Assembly: GCA_965197375.1 (NCBI GenBank)
Contig: CBDAMZ010000005.1
Location: 67,470-131,469, forward strand
Source: CBDAMZ01 sp965197375
GTDB taxonomy: Bacteria; Acidobacteriota; Vicinamibacteria; Vicinamibacterales; UBA8438
DNA: 64,000 nucleotides
Direction: 5' to 3'
Part shown: piece after piece, positions 8,791-16,113 of the stretch
How the letters are laid out: every line of letters begins with the position of its first letter
Position numbering within the stretch: position 1 is the first letter of the stretch
Translations under genes and position numbers: made by a program
The notes under the pieces: generated by a model
What the model was told of the DNA's origin: nothing
The model's database searches: none
Seen by the model: the letters and a program-made list of their open reading frames with translations, nothing else

Positions 8791-9276
8791 ATGCGACGAA
8801 TTGTGAGGGTGGCCGCGTTCGTCTTCCTGCTGCTGGGCGCGGTGCGTCCAGCATTTGCCGATTTCACGACCTTCATCGGCGCCACCCAGGCCCCTTCGAC
8901 CCGCACCGTGCGCGGGGCGGCGCTGGGCCTGTCGCTGATCATCGTCGGATTCGAGTTCGAGTACGCCGATACGCCAGAGGATCGGATAGCCGGCATTCCA
9001 TCGCTGCGGTCAGGGATGTTCAACATGCTTGTCCAAACCCCATTCGGGCTATTACCTGGGTTGCAGTTCTACGGCACAATCGGCGGGGGAGCGTATCGTG
9101 AACGGCTGGACGCTCACCAAGAGACCAGCGTTGGCGGCAATATCGGTGGGGGCGTCAAGATGAACCTGGTTGGTCCGTTCCGGGTGCGCCTAGACTACCG
9201 CCACTTCACGCTGCGCGGCTCACCTTTCCACGACAAGCCACAGCGCGTCTACGTTGGCCTGAACCTCGCCTTCTGA
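8791..9276 (+). CDS. Small outer-membrane beta-barrel protein
   Basis: A 161-residue exported protein. The N terminus is a clear signal peptide (MRRIVRVAAFVFLLLGAVRP, cleavage near AFA-D). The mature part alternates polar and hydrophobic residues with glycine-rich turns (GGGAYRERL, GGNIGGGVKMNL), and the last strand ends YVGLNLAF with the terminal Phe used for BAM recognition. This fits a small barrel of roughly eight strands in the outer membrane. Substrate or role is not evident. It stands alone, convergent with the next minus-strand gene. Confidence 0.75.
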   Translation: MRRIVRVAAFVFLLLGAVRPAFADFTTFIGATQAPSTRTVRGAALGLSLIIVGFEFEYADTPEDRIAGIPSLRSGMFNMLVQTPFGLLPGLQFYGTIGGGAYRERLDAHQETSVGGNIGGGVKMNLVGPFRVRLDYRHFTLRGSPFHDKPQRVYVGLNLAF

Positions 9277-9364
9277 GGACGAGGCAAGCAGAGCTGCCAA
9301 GGATCGGTACCGAAAGTCACCGAGCAGGGGCGCCGGGCGGCACCCCCCTCAACTGTTACGACGA

Positions 9365-9389
9365 GGGCGGGCGTGTGCGACGCCCGCCC
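9365..9389. terminator. Strong GC hairpin between convergent genes
   Basis: A perfect 10-base-pair inverted repeat (GGGCGGGCGT, loop GTGCG, ACGCCCGCCC) sits between the ends of the 8791-9276 plus gene and the 9409-9885 minus gene. There is no U-run, so a bidirectional or Rho-assisted terminator is the most likely role. Confidence 0.6.
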
Positions 9390-9408
9390 ATCACCGAACG
9401 TAAGAAAC

Positions 9409-9885
9409 CTAGAAGGATGTAATCAACTCTAGGTTGACCATCGCCTGGCCGCCAGCGAACGCATCGTTAAACCTCTCGTATATCTGCTGGACTTCGACAG
9501 GGAAAGCCTCGCTCAGGATCTGCGATACAGCGTAATCAGCACCCGAGACTGTGGGATCAATGAACCACACATAGAGCACACTATTATTCGGTCCGGCCTC
9601 TCGCGCTCGGTAGACCTTCCATCCTCGGGCCTGCGCTCTCCGATTTGGTGCCTCGCTCTTCTGCAACGCCTCGCCGAGCTGCGCCATAACGCCTTCGAAG
9701 TCGCCTGTGCTTCCGCGTTTAACATAGTTGAGTATCATGCCCGTGGGTGTTGTGAACGAGCGAGCTGCCTGGGCCGCTTCCGACGTAGTGGCGGTAAAAG
9801 CCATGCCAATCAAGATACCCACGGCCAACACTACGGCAAGCACACAGCCCACCCAGATATGTCGCTGATTCAGAACCGAACGCAT
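9409..9885 (-). CDS. Membrane-anchored or secreted protein of unknown function
   Basis: A 158-residue protein with a strong ribosome site (AGGAGG, 7 bases before ATG). An N-terminal hydrophobic helix (VGCVLAVVLAVGILIGMAF) acts as signal peptide or anchor. The rest is a compact domain (SFTTPTGMILNYVKRGSTGD, then LYVWFIDPTVSGADY, VQQIYERFNDAFAGG). I recognise no catalytic motif. Proteins with this TGMILNYVK...FE layout recur in acidobacterial genomes as hypotheticals, by memory only. It is monocistronic between a hairpin and hemW. Confidence 0.7.
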   Translation of the reverse strand: MRSVLNQRHIWVGCVLAVVLAVGILIGMAFTATTSEAAQAARSFTTPTGMILNYVKRGSTGDFEGVMAQLGEALQKSEAPNRRAQARGWKVYRAREAGPNNSVLYVWFIDPTVSGADYAVSQILSEAFPVEVQQIYERFNDAFAGGQAMVNLELITSF

Positions 9886-9940
9886 GTTTGTGTCCTCCTA
9901 GTTTCGGTTAACAGGCGGGGTACTTTACCGTACCAATCGT

Positions 9941-11185
9941 CTAGACAAAAGCCCCCATGATCTCATTGGAGACAATCATCCCTGATCTGGTCAGCCGGAG
10001 CCGATCCGCCGTGTGAACCAGTAACCCGGCATCCAGAAAGGGCGTAAGTACTGGTTCGTAGCGAGCCATGACGTCAACAGCGTACCGGCGGCGGATGACG
10101 TCCAGGTCAATTCCGTCGGCGAGCCTCAACCCAGTGAACAGCGCGTCACCCAACCTTTCCGCCATCGGGACCGATCGGCGCTTGAGCATTACAGGGTCGC
10201 CTCTGTACACCGCTTCAACGTAGTGTCCTGTGTCGGCCACATTCTTCCACCGACACCCGGCTCGCGTGGAGTGCGCACCGCAGCCGAACCCGAGCCATTC
10301 GCCGTCCTGCCAGTACTTGAGGTTGTGTCGGCACCGCTTGCCAGACCGAGCCACGTTCGAAATTTCGTACTGCTCATAACCTGCGGCATCGGTTCGCTCG
10401 AGCGCGTCGAAATACATGGCTGCCGCATCGTCGTCCGGGGCACACGACCAGCCGCTGCGAGCCATTTCGTCTCGCAACGGAGCATTCGGATAGAGCTCGA
10501 GTATATACAGGGAGGCGTGGTCGGGCCCCAAACCGATAAGTGTGTCGACCGACGCCGAACAATCCGCACGCGTCGCGGCCGGCAGCCACAGCATCAAGTC
10601 GAGGCTGACGTTCGCGCAACCGGCTTCGACAGCCGCCGACATTGCTGTGCGCGCGCGTTTCGCGGTGTGCCGGCGGCCGAGCCGCTCAAGTTCGTGATCA
10701 TTAAACGACTGCACCCCAAGACTGATACGCGTGATGCCCGCACCGAGCAACTCGGTGACATAACCTACCGAGGCCGACTCGGGGTTCATCTCCAAGGTGA
10801 CCTCGGCCTCAGCGTCAACGTCAAACGCTGCGCGGCACGCCGTCAGTAGCCGGGCGGCCTCCGCTGGTGTAAGGAGCGACGGCGTACCGCCGCCGAAGTA
10901 AATCGTGTCAACGAGCGATCCGTCACCGCCCTGTCGAATTTCCTTCTCGATCGCACCGACATAACGGACCTTCACGGCGCCGTCGAGCAAGCCACGGTTG
11001 AAGTTGCAGTAGTTGCAGATGGATTCACAAAACGGAATGTGCAAGTAGAGCCCCAGCCGGTCCGGCACCTTACCAGCCTTCGGGTCGTTGCATTGTCCAA
11101 CATCACCGCACGAGCCACGATAGCCAGGTCGGCCACGAGACCCCTGCGCGATTGAGCCGCTGTCATCACCGCTCATTTGGCCCAC
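9941..11185 (-). CDS. hemW: Radical SAM heme chaperone HemW
   Basis: HemW-like proteins resemble coproporphyrinogen III dehydrogenase but deliver heme rather than oxidise it. The radical SAM site is LGLYLHIPFCESICNYCNFN (Cys-x3-Cys-x2-Cys), followed by YFGGGTPSLL, EVTLEMNPES and GVQSFNDHELERLGRRHT. The NxxKYW segment (HNLKYWQDGEWLGFGCGAHS) is typical of this group. The GTG at 11185 shares one base with the upstream stop; ATG at 11176 is also possible. The first 45 residues are unconserved, so the true start may be later. Older labels such as 'HemN' are less likely. Confidence 0.9.
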   Translation of the reverse strand: MGQMSGDDSGSIAQGSRGRPGYRGSCGDVGQCNDPKAGKVPDRLGLYLHIPFCESICNYCNFNRGLLDGAVKVRYVGAIEKEIRQGGDGSLVDTIYFGGGTPSLLTPAEAARLLTACRAAFDVDAEAEVTLEMNPESASVGYVTELLGAGITRISLGVQSFNDHELERLGRRHTAKRARTAMSAAVEAGCANVSLDLMLWLPAATRADCSASVDTLIGLGPDHASLYILELYPNAPLRDEMARSGWSCAPDDDAAAMYFDALERTDAAGYEQYEISNVARSGKRCRHNLKYWQDGEWLGFGCGAHSTRAGCRWKNVADTGHYVEAVYRGDPVMLKRRSVPMAERLGDALFTGLRLADGIDLDVIRRRYAVDVMARYEPVLTPFLDAGLLVHTADRLRLTRSGMIVSNEIMGAFV

Positions 11186-12021
11186 TACGAGCTGCTCGCT
11201 TTACCACCCGACCACCCAAGCTCGAGCTGGCCTCCCTTGGGTTGCGCGCGAGCGCGGGCAGATGTGCGCTTAGGTAATCGCTTTCGTGGTCGCGACTTCC
11301 AGGCTCGAAACAGGTCCTCCGAACTGGGTGGATATTCAAAATCTCGGTAGTCAGGTCCGGAATACTCGAGGAACTCGCACATTTCGCGGAGACGCGAGTG
11401 CATGCGGAACCCCACCCGGACAAGCAGTGAATCCAGGTCATCGTTGTCTGGCACGTCCTCGTAGTTCGAGGTGAAGATCGTCGGCCTTCGATCGTTGTAT
11501 CTGGTGTTAACAATAAGGTTCATCGTCTCCTCGACCCAGTCGGTCAGCCGTTCGGCACCGAGATCGTCGAGCACGAGCAACTCGGCCTGCATAACGCGCT
11601 CCAGGATCTCGGCCTCTGACGTCCGGGTCACAGGGTTGTAGGTGCTCTTGATCGTGCTAAGCAGGGAACGCGTGTCGTAATAGAGGCCACGCACGCCTTT
11701 ACGAAGAATCACCTCCCGAAGCACCGAGACTGCGAGATGTGTCTTGCCAACACCTGGCGGGCCAATTAGCAAGAGACCTTTGTCGACGATCGGAAACGAG
11801 CCGCCGAACTCGCGCGCTTTCGTGACCGTCCGAATCACCTGCTCGTTTGGATACGTGACGAAGGTGGAGAAGTCACACTTGTGATAACGAGGTGGAATCT
11901 TCGCCTCGTCGAGCAACTGGCGAGCCACCTGCTCGCGCCAACACTCGCATCTTTCAACGCGTCGCACTCCTTCGGATTCCAGTGCGCGCCAACCGGTGCC
12001 GTTGCAATGAGGACACACCAT
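11185..12021 (-). CDS. DnaC/IstB-like AAA+ ATPase with N-terminal zinc ribbon
   Basis: A 278-residue ATPase of the DnaC helicase-loader family. It starts at ATG 12021 (MVCPHCNGTGWR), giving a CPHC...CECW zinc-ribbon-like module at residues 3-30. Walker A is LLIGPPGVGKTHLAVSVLRE and Walker B is LLVLDDLGAERLTDW. A sensor-like TIFTSNYED follows. The C terminus is a basic tail (PRKRLPKRTSARARA) that may bind nucleic acid. A start at 12129 would add an unlikely N terminus. It is coupled to hemW. Role in loading DnaB is inferred from family only. Confidence 0.85.
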   Translation of the reverse strand: MVCPHCNGTGWRALESEGVRRVERCECWREQVARQLLDEAKIPPRYHKCDFSTFVTYPNEQVIRTVTKAREFGGSFPIVDKGLLLIGPPGVGKTHLAVSVLREVILRKGVRGLYYDTRSLLSTIKSTYNPVTRTSEAEILERVMQAELLVLDDLGAERLTDWVEETMNLIVNTRYNDRRPTIFTSNYEDVPDNDDLDSLLVRVGFRMHSRLREMCEFLEYSGPDYRDFEYPPSSEDLFRAWKSRPRKRLPKRTSARARAQPKGGQLELGWSGGKASSS

Positions 12022-12326
12022 CGAAACCCTGCCGATAGTCAGTGTCGTGCCAGACTCACGCCTGGCTCGACGCGACAGCATACCGCGAGCCGGCACAAAA
12101 AGGGATAGCTCAAAACAGCGGCCGGACAATTCATACTGGTATTAGGGTCGCCTTCCGCAAATACGGCCGCCCACCGAGAGTCCGCTGGTAGATGTTTCAC
12201 CTGCCTACTGTAAGGCGCGAGGATGGAAAATCCCTGGAATATTTGACCCGCCATTGAAAGGTTCAGTGCGGCCTTTGGTGGAATGCAGCGGCGGCCAAAC
12301 GCCATAGTAACGTATAAAAACCAGCA
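12022..12326. other. Intergenic region, nothing recognised
   Basis: About 305 bases lie between the DnaC-like start and the end of hspR on the same strand. No convincing reading frame, RNA gene or strong hairpin is visible. It presumably holds the promoter for the DnaC-hemW pair. Confidence 0.5.
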
Positions 12327-12779
12327 CTAAGCCCGCGTGCGCTCGCCAAATTTTGGCGCGCTCGAAGACGTAACTGGCCGCGCGGCGCTAGGCTGCACGG
12401 CGCGCACCAGATCAGTCGGGTGAGACTTAACCAGTGCCGTTCCAAGCCGCTGCTCCCAGTCGCCTAACCCGCGCGCAAGCTCTTGCTTGACGTACGCCAC
12501 GAACTCGTTCACCTCGCGCTGCATCTGGTCCATCTTCCGCCGCATGTTAAGAATAATCTCGACGCCGGCTAGGTTGACACCTAAATCACGAGTAAGCGAC
12601 AGGATCGTCGCAAGCTGCTCAAGATCTTCCTCGCTGTAGAGCCTCGTGTTCCCCTCGGTCCGGGACGGCTTCAGCAACCCCTCCCGCTCGTACAAGCGCA
12701 GCGTCTGGGGATGAATGTTGTAGCGCCGCGCAACCGCACTGATCATGAAATAGGCCTTGCCCGGTCGTTTAGCGGTCAT
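12327..12779 (-). CDS. hspR: MerR-family heat-shock regulator HspR
   Basis: A 150-residue DNA-binding protein with a MerR-type winged helix: YFMISAVARRYNIHPQTLRLYEREGLLKPSRTEG, then RLYSEEDLEQLATILSLTRDLGVNLAGVEIIL and a dimerising coiled coil (MRRKMDQMQREVNEFV). HPQTLRLYEREGLL is the HspR hallmark. The gene ends the dnaK-dnaJ-hspR operon, 6 bases after dnaJ, as in actinobacteria where HspR represses dnaK. Autorepression at the dnaK promoter is therefore expected. The C-terminal 40 residues are low complexity. Confidence 0.93.
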   Translation of the reverse strand: MTAKRPGKAYFMISAVARRYNIHPQTLRLYEREGLLKPSRTEGNTRLYSEEDLEQLATILSLTRDLGVNLAGVEIILNMRRKMDQMQREVNEFVAYVKQELARGLGDWEQRLGTALVKSHPTDLVRAVQPSAARPVTSSSAPKFGERTRA

Positions 12780-12785
12780 GTCTAC

Positions 12786-13877
12786 CTACTCCGTAAACAA
12801 GTCCTTCCTTACATCGTCCGAATGGATCCGCCCAAACTCTCGGAGCAACTTTTTGGATCGCTCATCCTGAACTGGCGGCAGCATAAGTTGAACTTCGACA
12901 ACAAAATCGCCACGCGCGCCCGTACGCGGCGAGGGCGCGCCGCGCCCGCTCAGCCGGAACCGCTGACCCGATTGCGTGCCCGGCGGGATACGCAACCGCG
13001 TCGATCCGTCTACCGTCGGCACCTCAATTTTGGCACCCAGTGCCGCTTCGTGAATCGCGATCGGCACCTTAATGTGCAGATCGTGACCTTCACGTTGAAA
13101 GAGACCGTGCGAACTCACCTTCGCAGTGATATAGAGGTCACCAGGCTGAGCGCGGCGACGACCGGCATTGCCCTTGGCCGCCACCCTCAGCCGTGCTCCG
13201 TCGGCAACTCCCGCGGGCACGTTAATCGTGATGTCCTCGTTTCGTGGAACTACCCCATCCGCGCGGCAGGCCACACAGGAACGGTGACGTAAACGCCCAG
13301 ACCCACCACAATTTTGGCATAACTTCGAAAAAACCATGTGGCCGCGGCGCCAGCTGGTGGTACCCGCGCCATGGCACTTAATGCACCGCTCTTCAACTCC
13401 CCGGCGCTTCCCGGCGCCGCTGCACGCAGCGCAGACATCGAGCCTCATCACGGTGAGCCGGCGCTCGGCGCCCAGAAGCGCCTCCTCGAAGCTCAAGGAA
13501 ATCTCTCCGTAGAGGTCGCTTCCCTGCCCAGCCTCCACCGTGACCTCACGCTCGCCGGTCGCCTGAAACAAGTCAAAAAACAGTTCGCCGAACGTTGCCG
13601 ATATGCCGGTAACTGGCGCGGAAAAATCGAAGCCTTGGAACTCGACCGACATGCGCTCAGCGGCGTGGGCACGTACGCCGTGCGTGTCGTATTCCTGCCT
13701 GCGGTCAGGGTAGCTCAGCGTCTCGTAGGCCTCGGTCACCCGACGAAAGAAGGCCTCCGCTTCGCGATCGCCAGGGTTAATATCGGGATGATACCTCCGG
13801 GCAAGATGCTTAAAGGCGCGCTCAACGTCGCCCTGTGTCGCCTCGCGATTCAACCCGAGGATCACATAGAAGTCCAT
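12786..13877 (-). CDS. dnaJ: DnaJ co-chaperone
   Basis: A type I J protein that stimulates DnaK ATPase and holds unfolded clients. From ATG 13877 it reads MDFYVILGLNREATQGDVERA, with the J-domain HPD in RRYHPDINPGD. A short G/F-poor linker leads to the zinc region with CAACSGAG, CIKCHGAG, CQNCGGSG and CVACRADG; the fourth repeat ends ADG instead of GxG. The C-terminal client domains follow (VPAGVADGARLRVAAKGNAG). An upstream start at 13907 would overlap dnaK. The linker lacks the usual long glycine/phenylalanine stretch. Confidence 0.94.
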   Translation of the reverse strand: MDFYVILGLNREATQGDVERAFKHLARRYHPDINPGDREAEAFFRRVTEAYETLSYPDRRQEYDTHGVRAHAAERMSVEFQGFDFSAPVTGISATFGELFFDLFQATGEREVTVEAGQGSDLYGEISLSFEEALLGAERRLTVMRLDVCAACSGAGKRRGVEERCIKCHGAGTTSWRRGHMVFSKLCQNCGGSGRLRHRSCVACRADGVVPRNEDITINVPAGVADGARLRVAAKGNAGRRRAQPGDLYITAKVSSHGLFQREGHDLHIKVPIAIHEAALGAKIEVPTVDGSTRLRIPPGTQSGQRFRLSGRGAPSPRTGARGDFVVEVQLMLPPVQDERSKKLLREFGRIHSDDVRKDLFTE

Positions 13878-13884
13878 GCCTGGC

Positions 13885-15807
13885 CTATTTCTTGTCTTCC
13901 TCCACAACCTCCGCGTCGATCACATCGCCATCATCGGCTGCGGAACCGTCAGTTTTGGTCTCACCGTCGGCGTCGCGCGCCGACGCACCTGACGGCGCCT
14001 CGGCGCTTTGACTCTTGCTGTAAAGCACCTCTGCCGCTTTATGCTGCGCGGCACTTAATTGATCCATTGCCTTATTAGTCGCGTCCAGATCGGCACTTTC
14101 GTTCGCTTTCTTCAATGCGGCGATGGCCTCTTCAATTGGTTGCTTTTCATCGGCAGATAGCTTATCGCCAGCATCCGCCAACATGCGCTCTGCGGCATAC
14201 ACGGCTTGATCTGAACGGTTCTTTACCTCGACCTCCTCCTTCCTCTTCTTGTCCTCCTCGGCGTGCGCGTCCGCCTCTTTCATCATCTGCTCAACTTCGT
14301 CCTTATTGAGGCCACTCGATGCCGTAATGGTGATCTTCTGCTCCTTCCCGGTGCCGAGATCTTTAGCAGATACGTTGACGATACCGTTGGCGTCGATGTC
14401 GAAGGTTACCTCGATCTGCGGCACGCCGCGTGGCGCCGGCGGGATTCCGACCAAATGAAACCTGCCAAGGGTTCTGTTGCCCTTTGCCATCGGCCGTTCA
14501 CCCTGCAAGACGTGCACCTCGACGCTGGTCTGGCTCTCGGCAGCCGTTGAAAAAATTTCGCTTTTCTTGGTTGGAATGGTCGTGTTGCGAGTGATTAGCG
14601 TCGCCATCACTCCGCCCAGCGTCTCGATCCCGAGTGAGAGCGGTGTGACATCTAGGAGCAGCAAGTCCTTAACTTCGCCCGCGAGAACGCCAGCCTGCAC
14701 TCCAGCACCAATGGCCACGACCTCGTCGGGGTTCACACCCTTATGCGGCTCCCTACCGAACAACTCCCGGGCGATCTCCTGGACCTTCGGGACCCGCGTG
14801 GAGCCACCCACCAACACAACCTCGTCGATTCTCGAAGGCTCGAGCCCAGCGTCAGCCAGCGCTTGCTCGACCGGCTGGACCGTTCTCTGCAAGAGGTCGT
14901 CGACCAGCTGCTCAAACTTGGCGCGCGTCAGTTTCATCTGGAGGTGCTTCGGACCCGTCTGATCCGCGGTGATGAAGGGCAAATTGATGTCGGTCTCCAT
15001 CACGCTCGACAGCTCCATCTTGGCCTTCTCAGCCGTTTCCCTCAGCCGTTGAAGCGCCATCCGATCCTGGCTGAGGTCAATTCCCTGGTCGTTCCTGAAC
15101 TCCTCGACGATCCAATCGATGATCCGCTGGTCGAAGTTGTCCCCACCTAGATGGGTGTCGCCATTGGTCGATTTCACCTCGACGACTCCCTCTCCTACTT
15201 CGAGGATGGAGATGTCGAACGTACCGCCACCGAAGTCGTACACGGCGATCGTCTCGTCCTTCTTCTTGTCTAACCCGTAGGCTAAAGCCGCCGCTGTCGG
15301 CTCGTTGACAATGCGCAACACTTCCAACCCAGCAATCTGCCCGGCATCTTTGGTCGCCTGCCGCTGGGAATCGTTAAAGTAGGCCGGAACCGTAAGGACT
15401 GCCTTGGTCACGGTCTGGCCGAGGTACTCCTCCGCGGCCTGCTTCAGCTTCTGCAGTACCATCGCGGAAATCTCCGGGGGTGGGTATTCCTTGCCACCCG
15501 CTTTGATATGGGCGGCCCCGTTGGACACCTTAGAGACAGCGTACGGCACCATCCTCATCTCCTCGCTGACCTCGTCGAACCGGCGTCCCATGAAGCGTTT
15601 GATCGAAAAGACGGTATTCTCAGGATTCGTGACCGCCTGTCGTTTGGCGACTTGGCCCACGAGACGTTCATTCGATTTCGTGAACGCCACCACCGATGGC
15701 GTCAGTCGACTGCCCTCGGGATTGGTGATAACGGTCGGCTCACCACCTTCCATGACGGCAACGACCGAGTTCGTGGTACCCAAATCAATACCAATGATCT
15801 TGCTCAT
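13885..15807 (-). CDS. dnaK: Chaperone DnaK (Hsp70)
   Basis: The 640-residue Hsp70. The ATPase domain begins IIGIDLGTTNSVVAVMEGGE and includes TVPAYFNDSQRQATKDAG and VYDFGGGTFDISILEVGEG. The interdomain linker region LLLLDVTPLSLGIETLGGVM and the substrate domain (TTIPTKKSEIFSTAAESQT) follow, ending in an acidic tail (VIDAEVVEEDKK). It is first in the dnaK-dnaJ-hspR operon. A sigma-70-like promoter and an inverted repeat lie about 75-120 bases upstream. No grpE is in the window. Confidence 0.98.
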   Translation of the reverse strand: MSKIIGIDLGTTNSVVAVMEGGEPTVITNPEGSRLTPSVVAFTKSNERLVGQVAKRQAVTNPENTVFSIKRFMGRRFDEVSEEMRMVPYAVSKVSNGAAHIKAGGKEYPPPEISAMVLQKLKQAAEEYLGQTVTKAVLTVPAYFNDSQRQATKDAGQIAGLEVLRIVNEPTAAALAYGLDKKKDETIAVYDFGGGTFDISILEVGEGVVEVKSTNGDTHLGGDNFDQRIIDWIVEEFRNDQGIDLSQDRMALQRLRETAEKAKMELSSVMETDINLPFITADQTGPKHLQMKLTRAKFEQLVDDLLQRTVQPVEQALADAGLEPSRIDEVVLVGGSTRVPKVQEIARELFGREPHKGVNPDEVVAIGAGVQAGVLAGEVKDLLLLDVTPLSLGIETLGGVMATLITRNTTIPTKKSEIFSTAAESQTSVEVHVLQGERPMAKGNRTLGRFHLVGIPPAPRGVPQIEVTFDIDANGIVNVSAKDLGTGKEQKITITASSGLNKDEVEQMMKEADAHAEEDKKRKEEVEVKNRSDQAVYAAERMLADAGDKLSADEKQPIEEAIAALKKANESADLDATNKAMDQLSAAQHKAAEVLYSKSQSAEAPSGASARDADGETKTDGSAADDGDVIDAEVVEEDKK

Positions 15808-15881
15808 CTTTTGCGTCCCCTATGCGCGCCTCATGGTCCAAAGCCACGCGGAAATTAGCCGGGCCACAAAACGCCAGGCTA

Positions 15882-15927
15882 ACACTCAAAAGTGTATGAT
15901 CTTAGTCTATTAATATCAAACATTCAA
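15882..15927 (-). promoter_or_regulatory. Promoter and candidate operator of the dnaK-dnaJ-hspR operon
   Basis: On the minus strand TTGAAT (15927-15922) and TAAGAT (15904-15899) are separated by exactly 17 bases. The predicted start point falls inside a perfect inverted repeat ACACT-TTTG-AGTGT (15895-15882). The repeat contains TTGAGT, part of the HspR half-site CTTGAGT known from Streptomyces HAIR elements, but the full HAIR spacing is absent. A CIRCE element is also absent. Repression by HspR is inferred. Confidence 0.55.
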
Positions 15928-16113
15928 TGAATAACGTCATCATACCGTCTGATCGCTACCAGCGTGCTATACTAGCCTTTATTGGTTTGTTCTAGAATAA
16001 CGCCTTTATGTGCAGTGATTTGAAGGATTTAATGTGCGGTTTAACGGCCTTGGCGGCTCGCCAGTACTACTAGAGTCAGACGCTGGTCAGGTGCAATCAA
16101 GCGGGGCTTTGTC

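Noticed and set aside
15808..16113. CIRCE element upstream of dnaK
   Set aside because: No TTAGCACTC-N9-GAGTGCTAA match; the visible inverted repeat is different.
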